A DNA stretch of 64,000 nt, from the NCBI RefSeq assembly GCF_016469335.1, contig NZ_CP059888.1, forward strand, positions 1,426,001 to 1,490,000, in the 5' to 3' direction. Source of the DNA: Flocculibacter collagenilyticus. Lineage in GTDB: Bacteria; Pseudomonadota; Gammaproteobacteria; Enterobacterales; Alteromonadaceae. The notes beneath the pieces are model-generated. The model did not search any database and was not told the DNA's origin. It saw only the letters and a program-made list of their open reading frames with translations. Both the position numbers and the translations under genes were made by a program. Below, in pieces: positions 17,072 to 26,338 of this stretch. Positions within the stretch are counted from its first letter, which is position 1. Each line of letters opens with the position of its first letter.

Positions 17072-17482
17072 GTGAAAAAATCAATTCCACTCATATTTGC
17101 TGCATTAATTAGTCATTCAGTATTTGCTGAAGTTGCGGTTATCGTTCACCCATCTAATGCTAATACAATGGATGAAGGTGCTATATCAAGAATATTTCTT
17201 GGTAAAGCAAAGTCGTTTCCAGATGGCAGCCAAGTTGTGCCTATCAGCTTGGCTGAGTCAAGCGATACAACTAAAGAGTTTAATAAGAATGTGCTGAATA
17301 AATCATCCAGTCAACTTAAAGCATATTGGTCAAAACTGGTTTTTACTGGAAAGGGTACACCGCCAAGAGCCATGGATAGCGAAGAGGAAATGATCAAGCT
17401 AATTAGTACCAATCCAAGCATGATTGGCTTTGTTTCTAGTGACAAAGTAACGGGTGACGTGAAGGTGTTAGGTAAGTTTTAA
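17072..17482 (+). CDS. Small PstS-like periplasmic phosphate-binding-domain protein
   Basis: Translation most likely starts at GTG 17072 after AAGGGGA, giving 136 residues with a signal peptide ending HSVFA. A longer frame from 17030 would overlap the porin gene and is unlikely. The mature protein matches the N-terminal lobe of PBP/PstS-like binding proteins: HPSNANTMDEGAISRIFLGKAKSFPDGSQVVPI, then a Y-W-x-K-LVFTGKGTPP segment and a final PSMIGFVSSDKV. It is much shorter than full PstS (~300 residues), so it forms a one-lobe family often found alone. Coupling to the porin upstream suggests a joint envelope function. Confidence 0.82.
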   Translation: MKKSIPLIFAALISHSVFAEVAVIVHPSNANTMDEGAISRIFLGKAKSFPDGSQVVPISLAESSDTTKEFNKNVLNKSSSQLKAYWSKLVFTGKGTPPRAMDSEEEMIKLISTNPSMIGFVSSDKVTGDVKVLGKF

Positions 17483-17526
17483 ACTTGTATTTAATGTGTT
17501 TACTCGCTAGCTCTCTTATACGTGTA

Positions 17527-17560
17527 ATCTAACCAATACTGTTGTACGTATTGGTTAGAT
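17527..17560. terminator. Perfect hairpin downstream of the PstS-like gene, no U-tract
   Basis: The 13-base arms ATCTAACCAATAC and GTATTGGTTAGAT enclose an eight-base loop, 44 bases after the stop. No T-run follows, so it is not a classical intrinsic terminator. It may be an RNA 3'-end stabiliser or a Rho-assisted terminator. The rest of the 316-base gap to the next gene (17483-17799) holds no recognisable gene. Confidence 0.5.
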
Positions 17561-17799
17561 AGCATCAGATGTTGGCAGTTTTAAATAGCATATAGTTGGG
17601 TGAAGCATTACAGCTTTTTCTTACAAAACGAGCGTTTTTAGTCTCTTCTTTTTTATCAGCTTTTTGGTGCAACAATGGCTAGTTTTATTAGCTGGACTAT
17701 ACTGCTAAATATGCCTTTCTTAAATTTTAGATTGTATTTCCCCCTAGGTGTGAATCAAGGTCTATAATCGTATTATCAAACAGTTAGGAGAAGTGTAGC

Positions 17800-19368
17800 G
17801 TGTCAGACTTTTTATTTTGTGACGACGATGATAGCCAACCTGAAGAAATGCTATTTTCCAAGCCCGCCTGGAAAGTGTTGATTATTGACGACGAACCTGA
17901 CGTTCACGAAATTACTAAATTAGTACTAAACGACTTTCAGTTAGATGATAGGCGTTTAGACTTTTATAGCGCGCACTCTGCGGCTGAGGCTAAAGAATTA
18001 CTTAAACAACATGATTTCTGTGTTGCTTTTGTTGATGTTGTGATGGAAACGTCTCATGCAGGGTTAGATTTAATTAAATATATTCGAAAAGATCTGAATG
18101 ATCACATCATTCGCTTGGTTTTGCGTACAGGGCAACCCGGAGAAGCGCCAGAGTCTTCAGTGATTAGAGAGTATGATATCAATGATTATAAGCATAAAAC
18201 TGAATTAACAGATCGAAAATTAACCACACTCATGTTTTCAACCCTGCGCTCATACCGAGATATTGTGACAATAGAAAAGCACAAAACGGGTTTAGAGCGC
18301 ATTATCAACGCTACCATCAACTTTTTAGATTGTAATACCATTACTGAATTTGCCTCTGCAGTATTGTCGCAAGTCGCAAATGTGCTGGGCATTAGCGATC
18401 GCAAAATTTTATGCTGTGCAGCGGTAAGTGCAACCGATAAACCTGACGTGTTAGATTTAGATATTTTGGCAGTATCAGACGAGTCGGTTGAAGACGTAAG
18501 TCAGGCAAGCGTTCCTTCTGAAATTAATGAGTTGTTTGTTAGGGCGCATAATGAGCGATGTTCAATCCATTCCCCAGAGCATTTTGTTGGCTACTTTATT
18601 ACAAGAAAAGGGCTGGAGAATCTACTTTATGTTAGTCATGGTGATGAGCTTACACCGGAAGAGCATGACATTCTTGAGTTTTTTACCAACAATATAGCTG
18701 TGGCGTATGACAATATTCGCATGCGTGAAGTGGTGAAGTCTTCGCAAAAAGAGTTAAGTTATATTCTTGGGGAAGCAGTAGAAAGGCGCTCAAAAGAAAC
18801 AGGTAGTCATGTTAAGCGCGTAGCGAACTACAGTTATATGTTAGCAACATATATAGGGTTAGGTGAGTACACATCAGAGCAAATAAAACTTGCATCGCCG
18901 TTGCATGACGTAGGAAAAATAGGGATCCCAGATAAAATTTTAAATAAGCCCGCAAAGCTTGACGAGCAAGAGTGGGAGGTGATGAAAACCCATGCACAGT
19001 TGGGTTACGACATTTTGTCTCAATCACAAAATGAAATTTTGCAACTTGGCGCTAAAATAGCGCAGCAGCACCATGAAAAGTACGACGGTAGCGGTTACCC
19101 CTTGGGGTTAAAAGGTAAGCATATTGATATCGTCGGTCGAATTACCGCATTAGCTGATGTATTTGATGCGCTGGCCAGTTCCCGTTGTTACAAGCCTGCT
19201 TGGCCTTTGGAAAAGGTTCTCGATTTACTAGAAAAAGAAAAAGGAAAACACTTCGATCCAGAATTAGTTGATATTTTGCTAGAAAATCTAGACGAATTTT
19301 TAGCGATACGAGACGCATTTCCAGATCCTGATATGGAAATCGCAACCGGTGATTTAGAAAATCGATAG
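17800..19368 (+). CDS. Response regulator with REC, DUF3369 and HD-GYP domains (cyclic-di-GMP phosphodiesterase)
   Basis: This 522-residue cytoplasmic regulator starts at GTG with TAGGAG nine bases upstream. Residues ~25-150 form a receiver domain with acidic residues in LIIDDEP and phospho-acceptor D79 in VAFVDVVMET. Residues ~165-320 match the GAF-like DUF3369 domain. The HD-GYP domain follows, with H369-D370 in LHDVGKIGIPD, H424-H425-E426 and G432-Y433-P434 in the DGSGYP motif, so the phosphodiesterase site is complete. Such proteins lower cyclic-di-GMP and affect motility and biofilm. No cognate kinase is adjacent, so it is an orphan regulator. Confidence 0.9.
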   Translation: MSDFLFCDDDDSQPEEMLFSKPAWKVLIIDDEPDVHEITKLVLNDFQLDDRRLDFYSAHSAAEAKELLKQHDFCVAFVDVVMETSHAGLDLIKYIRKDLNDHIIRLVLRTGQPGEAPESSVIREYDINDYKHKTELTDRKLTTLMFSTLRSYRDIVTIEKHKTGLERIINATINFLDCNTITEFASAVLSQVANVLGISDRKILCCAAVSATDKPDVLDLDILAVSDESVEDVSQASVPSEINELFVRAHNERCSIHSPEHFVGYFITRKGLENLLYVSHGDELTPEEHDILEFFTNNIAVAYDNIRMREVVKSSQKELSYILGEAVERRSKETGSHVKRVANYSYMLATYIGLGEYTSEQIKLASPLHDVGKIGIPDKILNKPAKLDEQEWEVMKTHAQLGYDILSQSQNEILQLGAKIAQQHHEKYDGSGYPLGLKGKHIDIVGRITALADVFDALASSRCYKPAWPLEKVLDLLEKEKGKHFDPELVDILLENLDEFLAIRDAFPDPDMEIATGDLENR

Positions 19369-19446
19369 CCTGACTGTATTATCTGGCTGTATTATGTTGT
19401 TATCGTAGATACACCTAATCTTTCTTTTCTCTACTCCAAATACTTA

Positions 19447-19492
19447 TAAGTCGTGTTTTATATACTGTTATTGATATATAAAACACGACTTA
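19447..19492. repeat. Long perfect hairpin between the HD-GYP gene and tkt
   Basis: Two 18-base arms (19447-19464 and 19475-19492) are exact reverse complements around a ten-base loop CTGTTATTGA. The hairpin lies 78 bases after the HD-GYP stop. No U-tract follows the right arm. It could end transcription of the upstream gene in both directions or stabilise the mRNA. The remainder of the gap to tkt (19493-19653) shows no gene. Confidence 0.6.
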
Positions 19493-19653
19493 CTAGAAAG
19501 TTTACAGTTTAGTCGATTAATCTTGTGATATTTATTTGATTAAGCTTTCTGATTAAGCGAAAATACCGCCACTTTTCTACAAGAATTCTTATAACTTAAA
19601 ACACATCATTTCATTCGATAATAATGATTGTGTTTCTGTGTGTTGGAGTCAAA

Positions 19654-21645
19654 ATGCCATCTCGTAAAGAAAATGCAAATGCAATACGTGCACTAAGTAT
19701 GGACGCTGTTCAAAAAGCAAAATCAGGCCACCCAGGCGCCCCAATGGGGATGGCTGATATAGCCGAAGTACTGTGGCGTGATTATATGCACCACAATCCT
19801 ACTAATCCAAATTGGGCTGATCGTGACCGTTTTGTACTATCAAATGGTCATGGTTCAATGTTGATTTATTCGCTTTTGCATTTAACGGGATATGATCTTC
19901 CAATTGAAGAGCTTAAGAACTTCCGTCAATTACATTCAAAAACACCAGGCCACCCTGAATATGGTTATGCACCAGGTATTGAAACCACCACAGGTCCATT
20001 AGGCCAAGGCATCACCAATGCGGTAGGTATGGCTATTGCTGAAAAAGCACTTGCTGCACAGTTTAACCGTCCTAATTTTGATATTGTTGACCATTTCACT
20101 TATGTATTTTTAGGTGATGGTTGTTTGATGGAAGGGATTTCACATGAAGCTTGTTCACTAGCGGGTACGCTAGGGTTAGGCAAATTAGTTGCATTCTGGG
20201 ACGACAATGGCATTTCAATTGACGGTGAAGTAGAAGGCTGGTTTAGTGATGACACTCCTGCACGCTTTGAATCTTACCAATGGCACGTAATTCGTGATGT
20301 AGATGGCCATGATTCTGATGCAGTAAAAGCTGCTATTGAAGAAGCGCGTTTAGTGACGGACAAACCAACGTTAATCTGTACTAAAACAGTAATTGGCTAT
20401 GGCTCGCCTAATAAGTCAGGCAGCCACGATTGTCATGGCGCACCACTAGGTGATGAAGAAATTAAAGCAGCACGTGAATTTTTAGGCTGGAACCATGCGC
20501 CGTTTGAAGTGCCAGCAGACGTTTATGCTGATTGGGATGCGAAAGAAGCAGGGCAAACGGCTGAAGCTAAGTGGAATGATTTATTCGCACAGTATGCTGA
20601 AGCGCACCCAGAATTAGCGTCAGAGTTTAAGCGCAGAACCAGTGGTGAATTACCTGAAAACTGGGCAGAAGAGTCTCAAGCGTACGTTGAAAAACTCCAA
20701 GCGAATCCTGAAAAAATTGCGACGCGTAAAGCATCGCAAAACTGTTTAAATGCATTTGGCCCGTTATTACCAGAGTTTATGGGCGGTTCTGCTGACTTAG
20801 CTGGTTCTAACTTAACCCTTTGGGACGGCGCGAAAGGGTTAACTAAAGAAGATGCAGACGGCAACTACATATTTTACGGTGTACGTGAATTTGGTATGTC
20901 TGCCATGATGAATGGTATTGCGCTTCACGGCGGGTTTGTTCCTTACGGTGCAACATTCTTGATGTTTATGGAATACGCGCGTAACGCAGTGAGAATGGCT
21001 GCGCTTATGAAGCAACGCGCTATTTTTGTATACACCCACGACTCAATCGGTTTAGGTGAAGACGGCCCTACACACCAAGCTGTAGAGCAAGTGGCTGCAT
21101 TACGTGTAACGCCAAACCTAGATAACTGGAGACCGTGTGATCCAGTTGAATCAGCAGTGGCTTGGAAATCTGCGATTGAACGTACAGATGGTCCTACAAC
21201 GCTTATCTTTACTAGACAAGCACTACCGCAGCAAGAACGTACAGCTGAGCAAGTAGAAAATATTAAGCGTGGTGGTTACATTTTAAGTGATGATGAAAAT
21301 CCACAATTAATTTTGATTGCAACAGGCTCAGAAGTGCATTTAGCGATGGAAGCGGCTGCAATCCTTCGTGAACAAGATAAACGCGTTCGTGTGGTATCAA
21401 TGCCTTCAACAGATGTGTTTGATGCGCAGGACGCTGAGTATAAAGAAAGTGTACTACCTTCAAATATTACTGCTAGGGTTGCAGTTGAAGCTCTTATTGA
21501 AGATTACTGGTACAAATATGTTGGTTTAAATGGTGCGATTGTAGGTATGTCTACTTTCGGTGAGTCAGCACCAGCTGGAGAGCTATTTGAGTTCTTTGGT
21601 ATTACTACTGAAAATGTGGTGAAGAAATCACTCGCACTACTTTAA
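19654..21645 (+). CDS. tkt: Transketolase
   Basis: The product transfers two-carbon ketol units between sugar phosphates in the pentose phosphate pathway using thiamine diphosphate. The start is taken at ATG 19654 ([14 protein letters not shown]), five bases after GGAG, giving 663 residues as in E. coli TktA; an earlier in-frame start adds ten unconserved residues. Motifs include [15 protein letters not shown] near 20, the ThDP-binding [13 protein letters not shown] near 155, [19 protein letters not shown] near 405 and [15 protein letters not shown] near 465. It heads the tkt-epd-pgk-fba series, but a terminator follows it, so the others may also have their own promoters. Confidence 0.97.
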   Translation: MPSRKENANAIRALSMDAVQKAKSGHPGAPMGMADIAEVLWRDYMHHNPTNPNWADRDRFVLSNGHGSMLIYSLLHLTGYDLPIEELKNFRQLHSKTPGHPEYGYAPGIETTTGPLGQGITNAVGMAIAEKALAAQFNRPNFDIVDHFTYVFLGDGCLMEGISHEACSLAGTLGLGKLVAFWDDNGISIDGEVEGWFSDDTPARFESYQWHVIRDVDGHDSDAVKAAIEEARLVTDKPTLICTKTVIGYGSPNKSGSHDCHGAPLGDEEIKAAREFLGWNHAPFEVPADVYADWDAKEAGQTAEAKWNDLFAQYAEAHPELASEFKRRTSGELPENWAEESQAYVEKLQANPEKIATRKASQNCLNAFGPLLPEFMGGSADLAGSNLTLWDGAKGLTKEDADGNYIFYGVREFGMSAMMNGIALHGGFVPYGATFLMFMEYARNAVRMAALMKQRAIFVYTHDSIGLGEDGPTHQAVEQVAALRVTPNLDNWRPCDPVESAVAWKSAIERTDGPTTLIFTRQALPQQERTAEQVENIKRGGYILSDDENPQLILIATGSEVHLAMEAAAILREQDKRVRVVSMPSTDVFDAQDAEYKESVLPSNITARVAVEALIEDYWYKYVGLNGAIVGMSTFGESAPAGELFEFFGITTENVVKKSLALL

Positions 21646-21653
21646 CAGTCAAT

Positions 21654-21681
21654 CAGGCGGCAATATTGTCGCCTGTTTTTT
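21654..21681 (+). terminator. Intrinsic terminator after tkt
   Basis: CAGGCG (21654-21659) pairs with CGCCTG (21670-21675), with further pairing of CAA/TTG inside, and is followed by six T residues. It lies nine bases after the tkt stop and 36 bases before the epd start, so part of the transcription ends between the two genes. Confidence 0.8.
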
Positions 21682-21716
21682 ATCAACGCTATGTTAAACA
21701 GTATTAGACTTTTTGA

Positions 21717-22736
21717 ATGCCTATAAATATTGCCATTAATGGCTTTGGTCGTATTGGCCGAAATATTGTAAGAGCACTATATGAGAGTGGTCAGAATGAT
21801 CAGTTTCGTGTTGTTGCTATTAATGAGCTTGCGGAACCAGAAGGGATTGCGCACTTATTAAAATACGATACCTCTCATGGGCGGTTCGCCTTTTCAGTTG
21901 AACTTGAACATAACAACTTAATTGTTGCAGGTGACTCAATTCCATTATTAGCCCATCAAGATTTATCCGCTTTACCGTGGGATAAGTATGATGTTGATGT
22001 TGTGCTTGAATGCACAGGTGTTTATCACAGTCGTGAGCACGCAGAGCAGCATATTGCCAATGGCGCTAAAAAAGTACTGTTTTCGCAACCTGCGGATAAC
22101 GATGTAGACGCAACTATTATTTTTGGTATTAACGATCAAGAATTAACGAAAGCGGATCGCATTATTTCTAACGGCTCATGTACAACTAACTGTATTGTTC
22201 CAGTTATTAAAGCCTTAGATGATGTTTTCGGTGTGCAAAGCGGCACAATTACTACTATTCATGCCTCCATGCATGATCAACAAGTGATTGATGCCTATCA
22301 TCCAGATTTAAGAAGAACCCGAGCAGCAAGTCAGTCTATCATTCCTGTGGATACCAAATTAGCGCGCGGAATAGAGCGTATTATGCCTAAATTCGCTGGC
22401 CGCTTTGAGGCAATCTCGGTACGTGTGCCCACTGTTAACGTGACAGCAATGGACTTGAGTGTTTCACTTCAATCTGATGCAAGCATTGAAAAAGTGAATG
22501 ACGCAATTAAACAAGCGCAAAATCAACGCTTAGAAGGCATTCTAGGTTACACCGAAGAGCCATTGGTGTCGGTTGACTTTAATCATGATCCACACTCTGC
22601 CATTGTTGATGGTACGCAAACGCGAGTGAGCCATAAACATTTAGCTAAATTATTAGTGTGGTGTGATAACGAATGGGGCTTTGCCAATAGAATGTTAGAC
22701 ACCACAATGGCGATTATGAAGGTGCACAATTCATAA
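21717..22736 (+). CDS. epd: D-erythrose-4-phosphate dehydrogenase
   Basis: This 339-residue GAPDH-family enzyme oxidises erythrose 4-phosphate to 4-phosphoerythronate, the first step of the DXP-dependent pyridoxal phosphate pathway. [10 protein letters not shown] near residue 6 is the NAD-binding loop, SCTTNC near 155 contains the catalytic Cys, and [21 protein letters not shown] near 180 carries the catalytic His region. The GINDQEL and [12 protein letters not shown] segments match Epd rather than GapA (which has TVHATTATQKTVD). It is upstream of pgk and fba, the classic epd-pgk-fba order. Confidence 0.93.
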   Translation: MPINIAINGFGRIGRNIVRALYESGQNDQFRVVAINELAEPEGIAHLLKYDTSHGRFAFSVELEHNNLIVAGDSIPLLAHQDLSALPWDKYDVDVVLECTGVYHSREHAEQHIANGAKKVLFSQPADNDVDATIIFGINDQELTKADRIISNGSCTTNCIVPVIKALDDVFGVQSGTITTIHASMHDQQVIDAYHPDLRRTRAASQSIIPVDTKLARGIERIMPKFAGRFEAISVRVPTVNVTAMDLSVSLQSDASIEKVNDAIKQAQNQRLEGILGYTEEPLVSVDFNHDPHSAIVDGTQTRVSHKHLAKLLVWCDNEWGFANRMLDTTMAIMKVHNS

Positions 22737-22828
22737 CGACCAAAACAAAGCGTGATAAAAGGCGTAATAAAAAGCGCAAATAATAAAAAATTAAACCCTA
22801 TAAAATTATATAACTCAAAGGAATAATC

Positions 22829-24010
22829 ATGACCGTAATTAAGATGACTGACTTAGATTTATCAGGCAAGCGCGTTTTAATTAGAGAAGATTTAAATGTG
22901 CCAATTAAGGACGGCAAAGTAACCTCAGATGCACGTATTCGTGCGGCATTACCTTCAATTCAACATGCCCTAGATGCAGGTGCAATTGTGATGGTGATGT
23001 CTCATTTAGGTCGTCCAACAGAGGGTGAATTTGAACAAGCATTTTCATTACAACCTGTGGTTGATTATTTAGCGTCTGCGTTAGATGTGCCAGTATCATT
23101 GCAAAGTGATTACTTAGACGGAATTGCTGATGCAAAAGCGGGTGAATTAGTAGTACTAGAAAATGTGCGCTTTAATGCTGGTGAAAAGAAAAATGATGAT
23201 CAGCTAGCAAAACAATATGCACAATTGTGTGATGTATTTGTAATGGATGCATTTGGCACTGCTCATCGTGCTCAAGCTTCAACTCATGGTGTTGCAAAAT
23301 ATGCCGATGTAGCCTGTGCTGGCCCGTTATTAGCAGCCGAATTAGATGCGTTATCAAAAGCTTTGGCGAACCCTAAACGCCCACTTGTAGCAATTGTGGG
23401 TGGCTCAAAAGTGTCTACTAAGCTAACGGTGTTAGAATCACTTTCTAGTAAAGTAGATCAGCTTGTTGTTGGTGGCGGTATTGCAAATACATTTATTGCT
23501 GCGGCAGGTCATGATGTGGGTAAATCACTTTATGAAGCTGATTTAGTTTCAGACGCAACGCGCTTAACTCAGGCTGCACAAGCAAATAATGGTGAAATTC
23601 CAGTACCAACTGACGTTGTTACCGGTAAAGAGTTCTCAGAAACGACTGCGGCAAGTATTAAGCCTGTTTCACATATTGAAAGTGACGACATGGTATTTGA
23701 TATTGGTCCAGAGTCGGCTAACTACTTGGCAGAGATTTTAAAGTCTGCTGGCACAATTGTGTGGAATGGTCCGGTGGGCGTATTTGAGTTTGACCAGTTT
23801 GGTGAGGGCACCAAAACTATTGCTAATGCAATAGCCCAAAGCGATGCATTCTCTATTGCTGGTGGCGGTGACACATTAGCTGCCATCGATAAGTACAATT
23901 TAGCTGACCGGATATCATATATATCGACTGGCGGCGGTGCGTTTTTAGAGTTTTTAGAAGGTAAAACATTACCTGCGGTTGCTATACTCGAAGAGCGCGC
24001 AGCGAAATAA
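22829..24010 (+). CDS. pgk: Phosphoglycerate kinase
   Basis: The product converts 1,3-bisphosphoglycerate and ADP to 3-phosphoglycerate and ATP, reversibly, in glycolysis and gluconeogenesis. The 393-residue length is typical. The N-terminal domain shows [18 protein letters not shown] near 14, [10 protein letters not shown] near 56 and [13 protein letters not shown] near 110. The C-terminal nucleotide domain has [10 protein letters not shown] near 190, [16 protein letters not shown] near 315 and the GGGDTLAA loop near 350. A ribosome-binding site AAAGGA precedes the ATG. It belongs to the epd-pgk-fba group. Confidence 0.97.
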   Translation: MTVIKMTDLDLSGKRVLIREDLNVPIKDGKVTSDARIRAALPSIQHALDAGAIVMVMSHLGRPTEGEFEQAFSLQPVVDYLASALDVPVSLQSDYLDGIADAKAGELVVLENVRFNAGEKKNDDQLAKQYAQLCDVFVMDAFGTAHRAQASTHGVAKYADVACAGPLLAAELDALSKALANPKRPLVAIVGGSKVSTKLTVLESLSSKVDQLVVGGGIANTFIAAAGHDVGKSLYEADLVSDATRLTQAAQANNGEIPVPTDVVTGKEFSETTAASIKPVSHIESDDMVFDIGPESANYLAEILKSAGTIVWNGPVGVFEFDQFGEGTKTIANAIAQSDAFSIAGGGDTLAAIDKYNLADRISYISTGGGAFLEFLEGKTLPAVAILEERAAK

Positions 24011-24146
24011 TTTACTTGGGTAAGCACCTAGGTAATAAGAAGTTAAGAACAATTTATTTTAAGCGCATATTTGCGCGCAAATATTATTAAGATACTTTTA
24101 CCCTACATTTAAAGTATCAACATTAAAACAACTAGGAGTTGCAACA

Positions 24147-25184
24147 ATGGCATTAATTTCAATGCGTCAAATGCTAGACCATGCTGCTGAGCATGGCTAC
24201 GGGATCCCTGCTTTTAACGTTAATAATTTAGAGCAAATGCGTGCCATTATGCAGGCGGCAGACGAAACTGATAGCCCTGTAATTGTTCAGGCGTCAGCAG
24301 GTGCAAGAAAATATGCTGGAGCCCCATTCTTACGTCATTTAATTTTAGCGGCAACTGAAGAGTTTCCACATATTCCAGTAGTAATGCATCAAGATCATGG
24401 TACATCACCAGCTGTTTGCCAACGCTCAATTCAATTAGGCTTTTCATCTGTAATGATGGACGGCTCGTTAATGGAAGATGGTAAAACACCATCATCGTAC
24501 GAGTACAATGTTGATGTAACCCGCAGAACAGTTGAAATGGCGCATGCGTGTGGTGTTTCTGTAGAAGGCGAGCTTGGTTGTTTGGGGTCATTAGAAACGG
24601 GTCAAGCAGGTGAAGAAGACGGAATAGGTGCTGAAGGTACATTAAGCCAAGAGCAAATGTTAACTGATCCTGAAGAAGCGAAAGATTTTGTAGAAAAAAC
24701 AGGTGTTGATGCCTTAGCAATTGCATGTGGTACATCGCATGGTGCGTATAAATTTACTCGCCCACCAACAGGCGATATTCTTGCTATTGATAGAATTAAG
24801 GCGATTCATGAAAGTATTCCAAATACGCATTTAGTGATGCATGGTTCATCTTCAGTACCACAAGACTGGTTAAAAATTATTAATCAATTTGGTGGCGAAA
24901 TCCCTGAAACGTATGGTGTACCGGTTGAGCAAATTCAAGAAGGTATCAAGCATGGTGTACGTAAAGTAAATATTGATACTGATTTACGTTTAGCTTCTAC
25001 AGGTGCTATCCGCCGCTTCTTAGCTGAAAATCCAAGCGAGTTTGATCCACGTAAATATTTATCAGCAGCCACTACAGCAATGTACGAAATTGTTAAAGCA
25101 CGCTATGAGTCATTTGGTACTAGCGGTAATGCGTCTAAAATTAAACCAATTTCACTAGAAAAAATGGTTAGCTTTTATAAGTAA
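24147..25184 (+). CDS. fba: Class II fructose-bisphosphate aldolase (Calvin-cycle-type subfamily)
   Basis: This 345-residue zinc-dependent enzyme interconverts fructose 1,6-bisphosphate with dihydroxyacetone phosphate and glyceraldehyde 3-phosphate. [11 protein letters not shown] near residue 21, HQDHGTSP near 80 (zinc His pair and catalytic Asp), [11 protein letters not shown] near 135, GTSHGAYKF near 195, MHGSSSVP near 230 and [11 protein letters not shown] near 270 are all class II signatures. The long insertion with [13 protein letters not shown] and the overall length match the subfamily found in pseudomonads and Calvin-cycle bacteria rather than the E. coli FbaA type. It is the last gene of the carbon cluster, with a strong terminator following. 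Confidence 0.96.
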   Translation: MALISMRQMLDHAAEHGYGIPAFNVNNLEQMRAIMQAADETDSPVIVQASAGARKYAGAPFLRHLILAATEEFPHIPVVMHQDHGTSPAVCQRSIQLGFSSVMMDGSLMEDGKTPSSYEYNVDVTRRTVEMAHACGVSVEGELGCLGSLETGQAGEEDGIGAEGTLSQEQMLTDPEEAKDFVEKTGVDALAIACGTSHGAYKFTRPPTGDILAIDRIKAIHESIPNTHLVMHGSSSVPQDWLKIINQFGGEIPETYGVPVEQIQEGIKHGVRKVNIDTDLRLASTGAIRRFLAENPSEFDPRKYLSAATTAMYEIVKARYESFGTSGNASKIKPISLEKMVSFYK

Positions 25185-25226
25185 ATTACAAGTATGCGCT
25201 TGTCATTACTACATATAATAGAAGTG

Positions 25227-25259
25227 AAAAAAACCAGCACATTATGTGCTGGTTTTTTT
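25227..25259 (+). terminator. Intrinsic terminator after fba
   Basis: AAAAAAACCAGCACA pairs with TGTGCTGGTTTTTTT around a TTA loop, giving a GC-rich core stem with an A-run before and a T-run after. It lies 42 bases past the fba stop codon. Confidence 0.92.
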
Positions 25260-25284
25260 ATGGCTTGCATACGGCAAAGAACAA

Positions 25285-25331
25285 TTAAAAAGAGGCGCAG
25301 CTAAAAAATTAGTAAGCAAAATAGCTGCGCC
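25285..25331 (-). terminator. Intrinsic terminator of the SulA-like gene
   Basis: On the minus strand, GGCGCAGCTA (25331-25322) pairs with TAGCTGCGCC (25303-25294) and is followed by TCTTTTTAATTG. It lies ~55 bases downstream of the SulA-like stop codon and converges with the fba terminator. Confidence 0.8.
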
Positions 25332-25385
25332 CCGGGCAATTTTTTGTTGTCTACCTGAAACTCTGATTGATTTGACGACAATGCA

Positions 25386-25895
25386 TCAGCATGTCTGCGC
25401 TATAGAGTGGCTGTTGGTCACTGTATGAGTATGAATAGGTCCGTTGCTGATTGGCACTGTTTGCTTATTAAGTGCGTAAAATGCGCAGCTTGACGCGTTT
25501 GTTAGGTGATTTAATTCGTTGAGCATGTCTGTGGTAAACACATCCATCCAAGTGACAACTGCGCTACAAGTACCATATTTAAGTGCATTACGGATCACGT
25601 CTAATTTGTTGGTTATTTGCTTTTCGTGAATAACTAATACATGCTCAAAGTTCACGCTACAGCTGTTTAATAGCTGTTTACTAGGCACATGCTCAGGAGC
25701 TATCAATAGTGTCCATTTTTTAGAGTGAGCGTGCTTTTTTACTATTTTGATCAGTTCGAATGTAGCGGATAGCTCATCTTCAACTTTAATGAGTTGGACT
25801 ACATTGTTTGTTGCTATGCCATTCGATAACGAATGCTGATTATTTTCACAGTTGATATTACAGTTGTTATTATTGTTATGTTCTACAACGTTCAT
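25386..25895 (-). CDS. sulA: SulA-like cell-division inhibitor
   Basis: The 169-residue product has the length of E. coli SulA. The ATG at 25895 follows GGAG by six bases; an upstream GTG at 25916 would lie inside the LexA site and is rejected. The N-terminal ~25 residues are Asn-rich and family-unlike. Residues ~60-140 follow the SulA pattern: KKWTLLIAPEHVPSKQLL, VLVIHEKQI, and LDVIRNALKYGTCSAVVTWMD, matching the region of SulA that contacts FtsZ. A perfect LexA box covers the promoter. SulA binds FtsZ and blocks septation during the SOS response. It is not next to lexA here, unlike in many relatives. Sequence divergence leaves some doubt on function. Confidence 0.8.
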   Translation of the reverse strand: MNVVEHNNNNNCNINCENNQHSLSNGIATNNVVQLIKVEDELSATFELIKIVKKHAHSKKWTLLIAPEHVPSKQLLNSCSVNFEHVLVIHEKQITNKLDVIRNALKYGTCSAVVTWMDVFTTDMLNELNHLTNASSCAFYALNKQTVPISNGPIHTHTVTNSHSIAQTC

Positions 25896-25915
25896 AAATA
25901 GCTCCAGTTGAAACA

Positions 25916-25931
25916 CTGTTTAAAAATACAG
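25916..25931 (-). promoter_or_regulatory. LexA (SOS) box of the SulA-like gene
   Basis: CTGTTTAAAAATACAG is an exact CTGT-N8-ACAG match to the gammaproteobacterial LexA operator, with an AT-rich spacer as in strong sites. It ends 21 bases upstream of the SulA-like start codon. Two further CTGTAT half-sites on the minus strand follow within 30 bases upstream, which could allow additional LexA contacts or contain the promoter. Confidence 0.9.
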
Positions 25932-26338
25932 TATATATACAGTAGTTCATACAGTTGTTGTGTGCAAGCTATTTTTTACTGTTTCGCTGCTCTTAATTCA
26001 AAAAGCTTCGGTGAATTCTCCAACTATAAAACCCCCTAGTCTGGTATAAATCTCAATTCTTCAGCCATAATTGTTGGCTTTATATATTTGTGATTGATGA
26101 TTAGGTATTGTTTGAATTCGCAATGCTGGCCGACTGCTCTATGTCCTGACTCGGCAATACTCGCAACTAACTATGCTGTGGATTGGCATCCTTTTATTAG
26201 AAAAAGGCATAGACATCGTTAATTAAATCAACTAATTTTTCACGCTAGCCCTCGTCCTAATAGTTTTTAGTTGTACGATCAACTAACGTTTAGTTAAATT
26301 TTCACCCTGAATTAGGGGTAATTAAAAAGGAAGTTCTT
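25932..26338. other. 407-base intergenic region with a short palindrome before the ABC exporter
   Basis: No open frame with a plausible start or family match is seen on either strand. The only structured element is AACTAACGTTTAGTT at 26281-26295, an AACTAA/TTAGTT inverted repeat with a three-base centre, 43 bases before the ABC exporter start. It is the size of a TetR- or MarR-type half-turn operator, but no regulator gene lies next to it. Confidence 0.4.

Noticed and set aside
24247-24735. Long open frame on the strand opposite fba
   Set aside because: It is the antisense shadow of a highly conserved gene, rich in His/Leu and without a family match or ribosome-binding site.
25896-25916. Upstream GTG start for the SulA-like protein
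   Set aside because: It would place the start codon in the LexA operator and lacks a ribosome-binding site; the ATG at 25895 has GGAG at good spacing.
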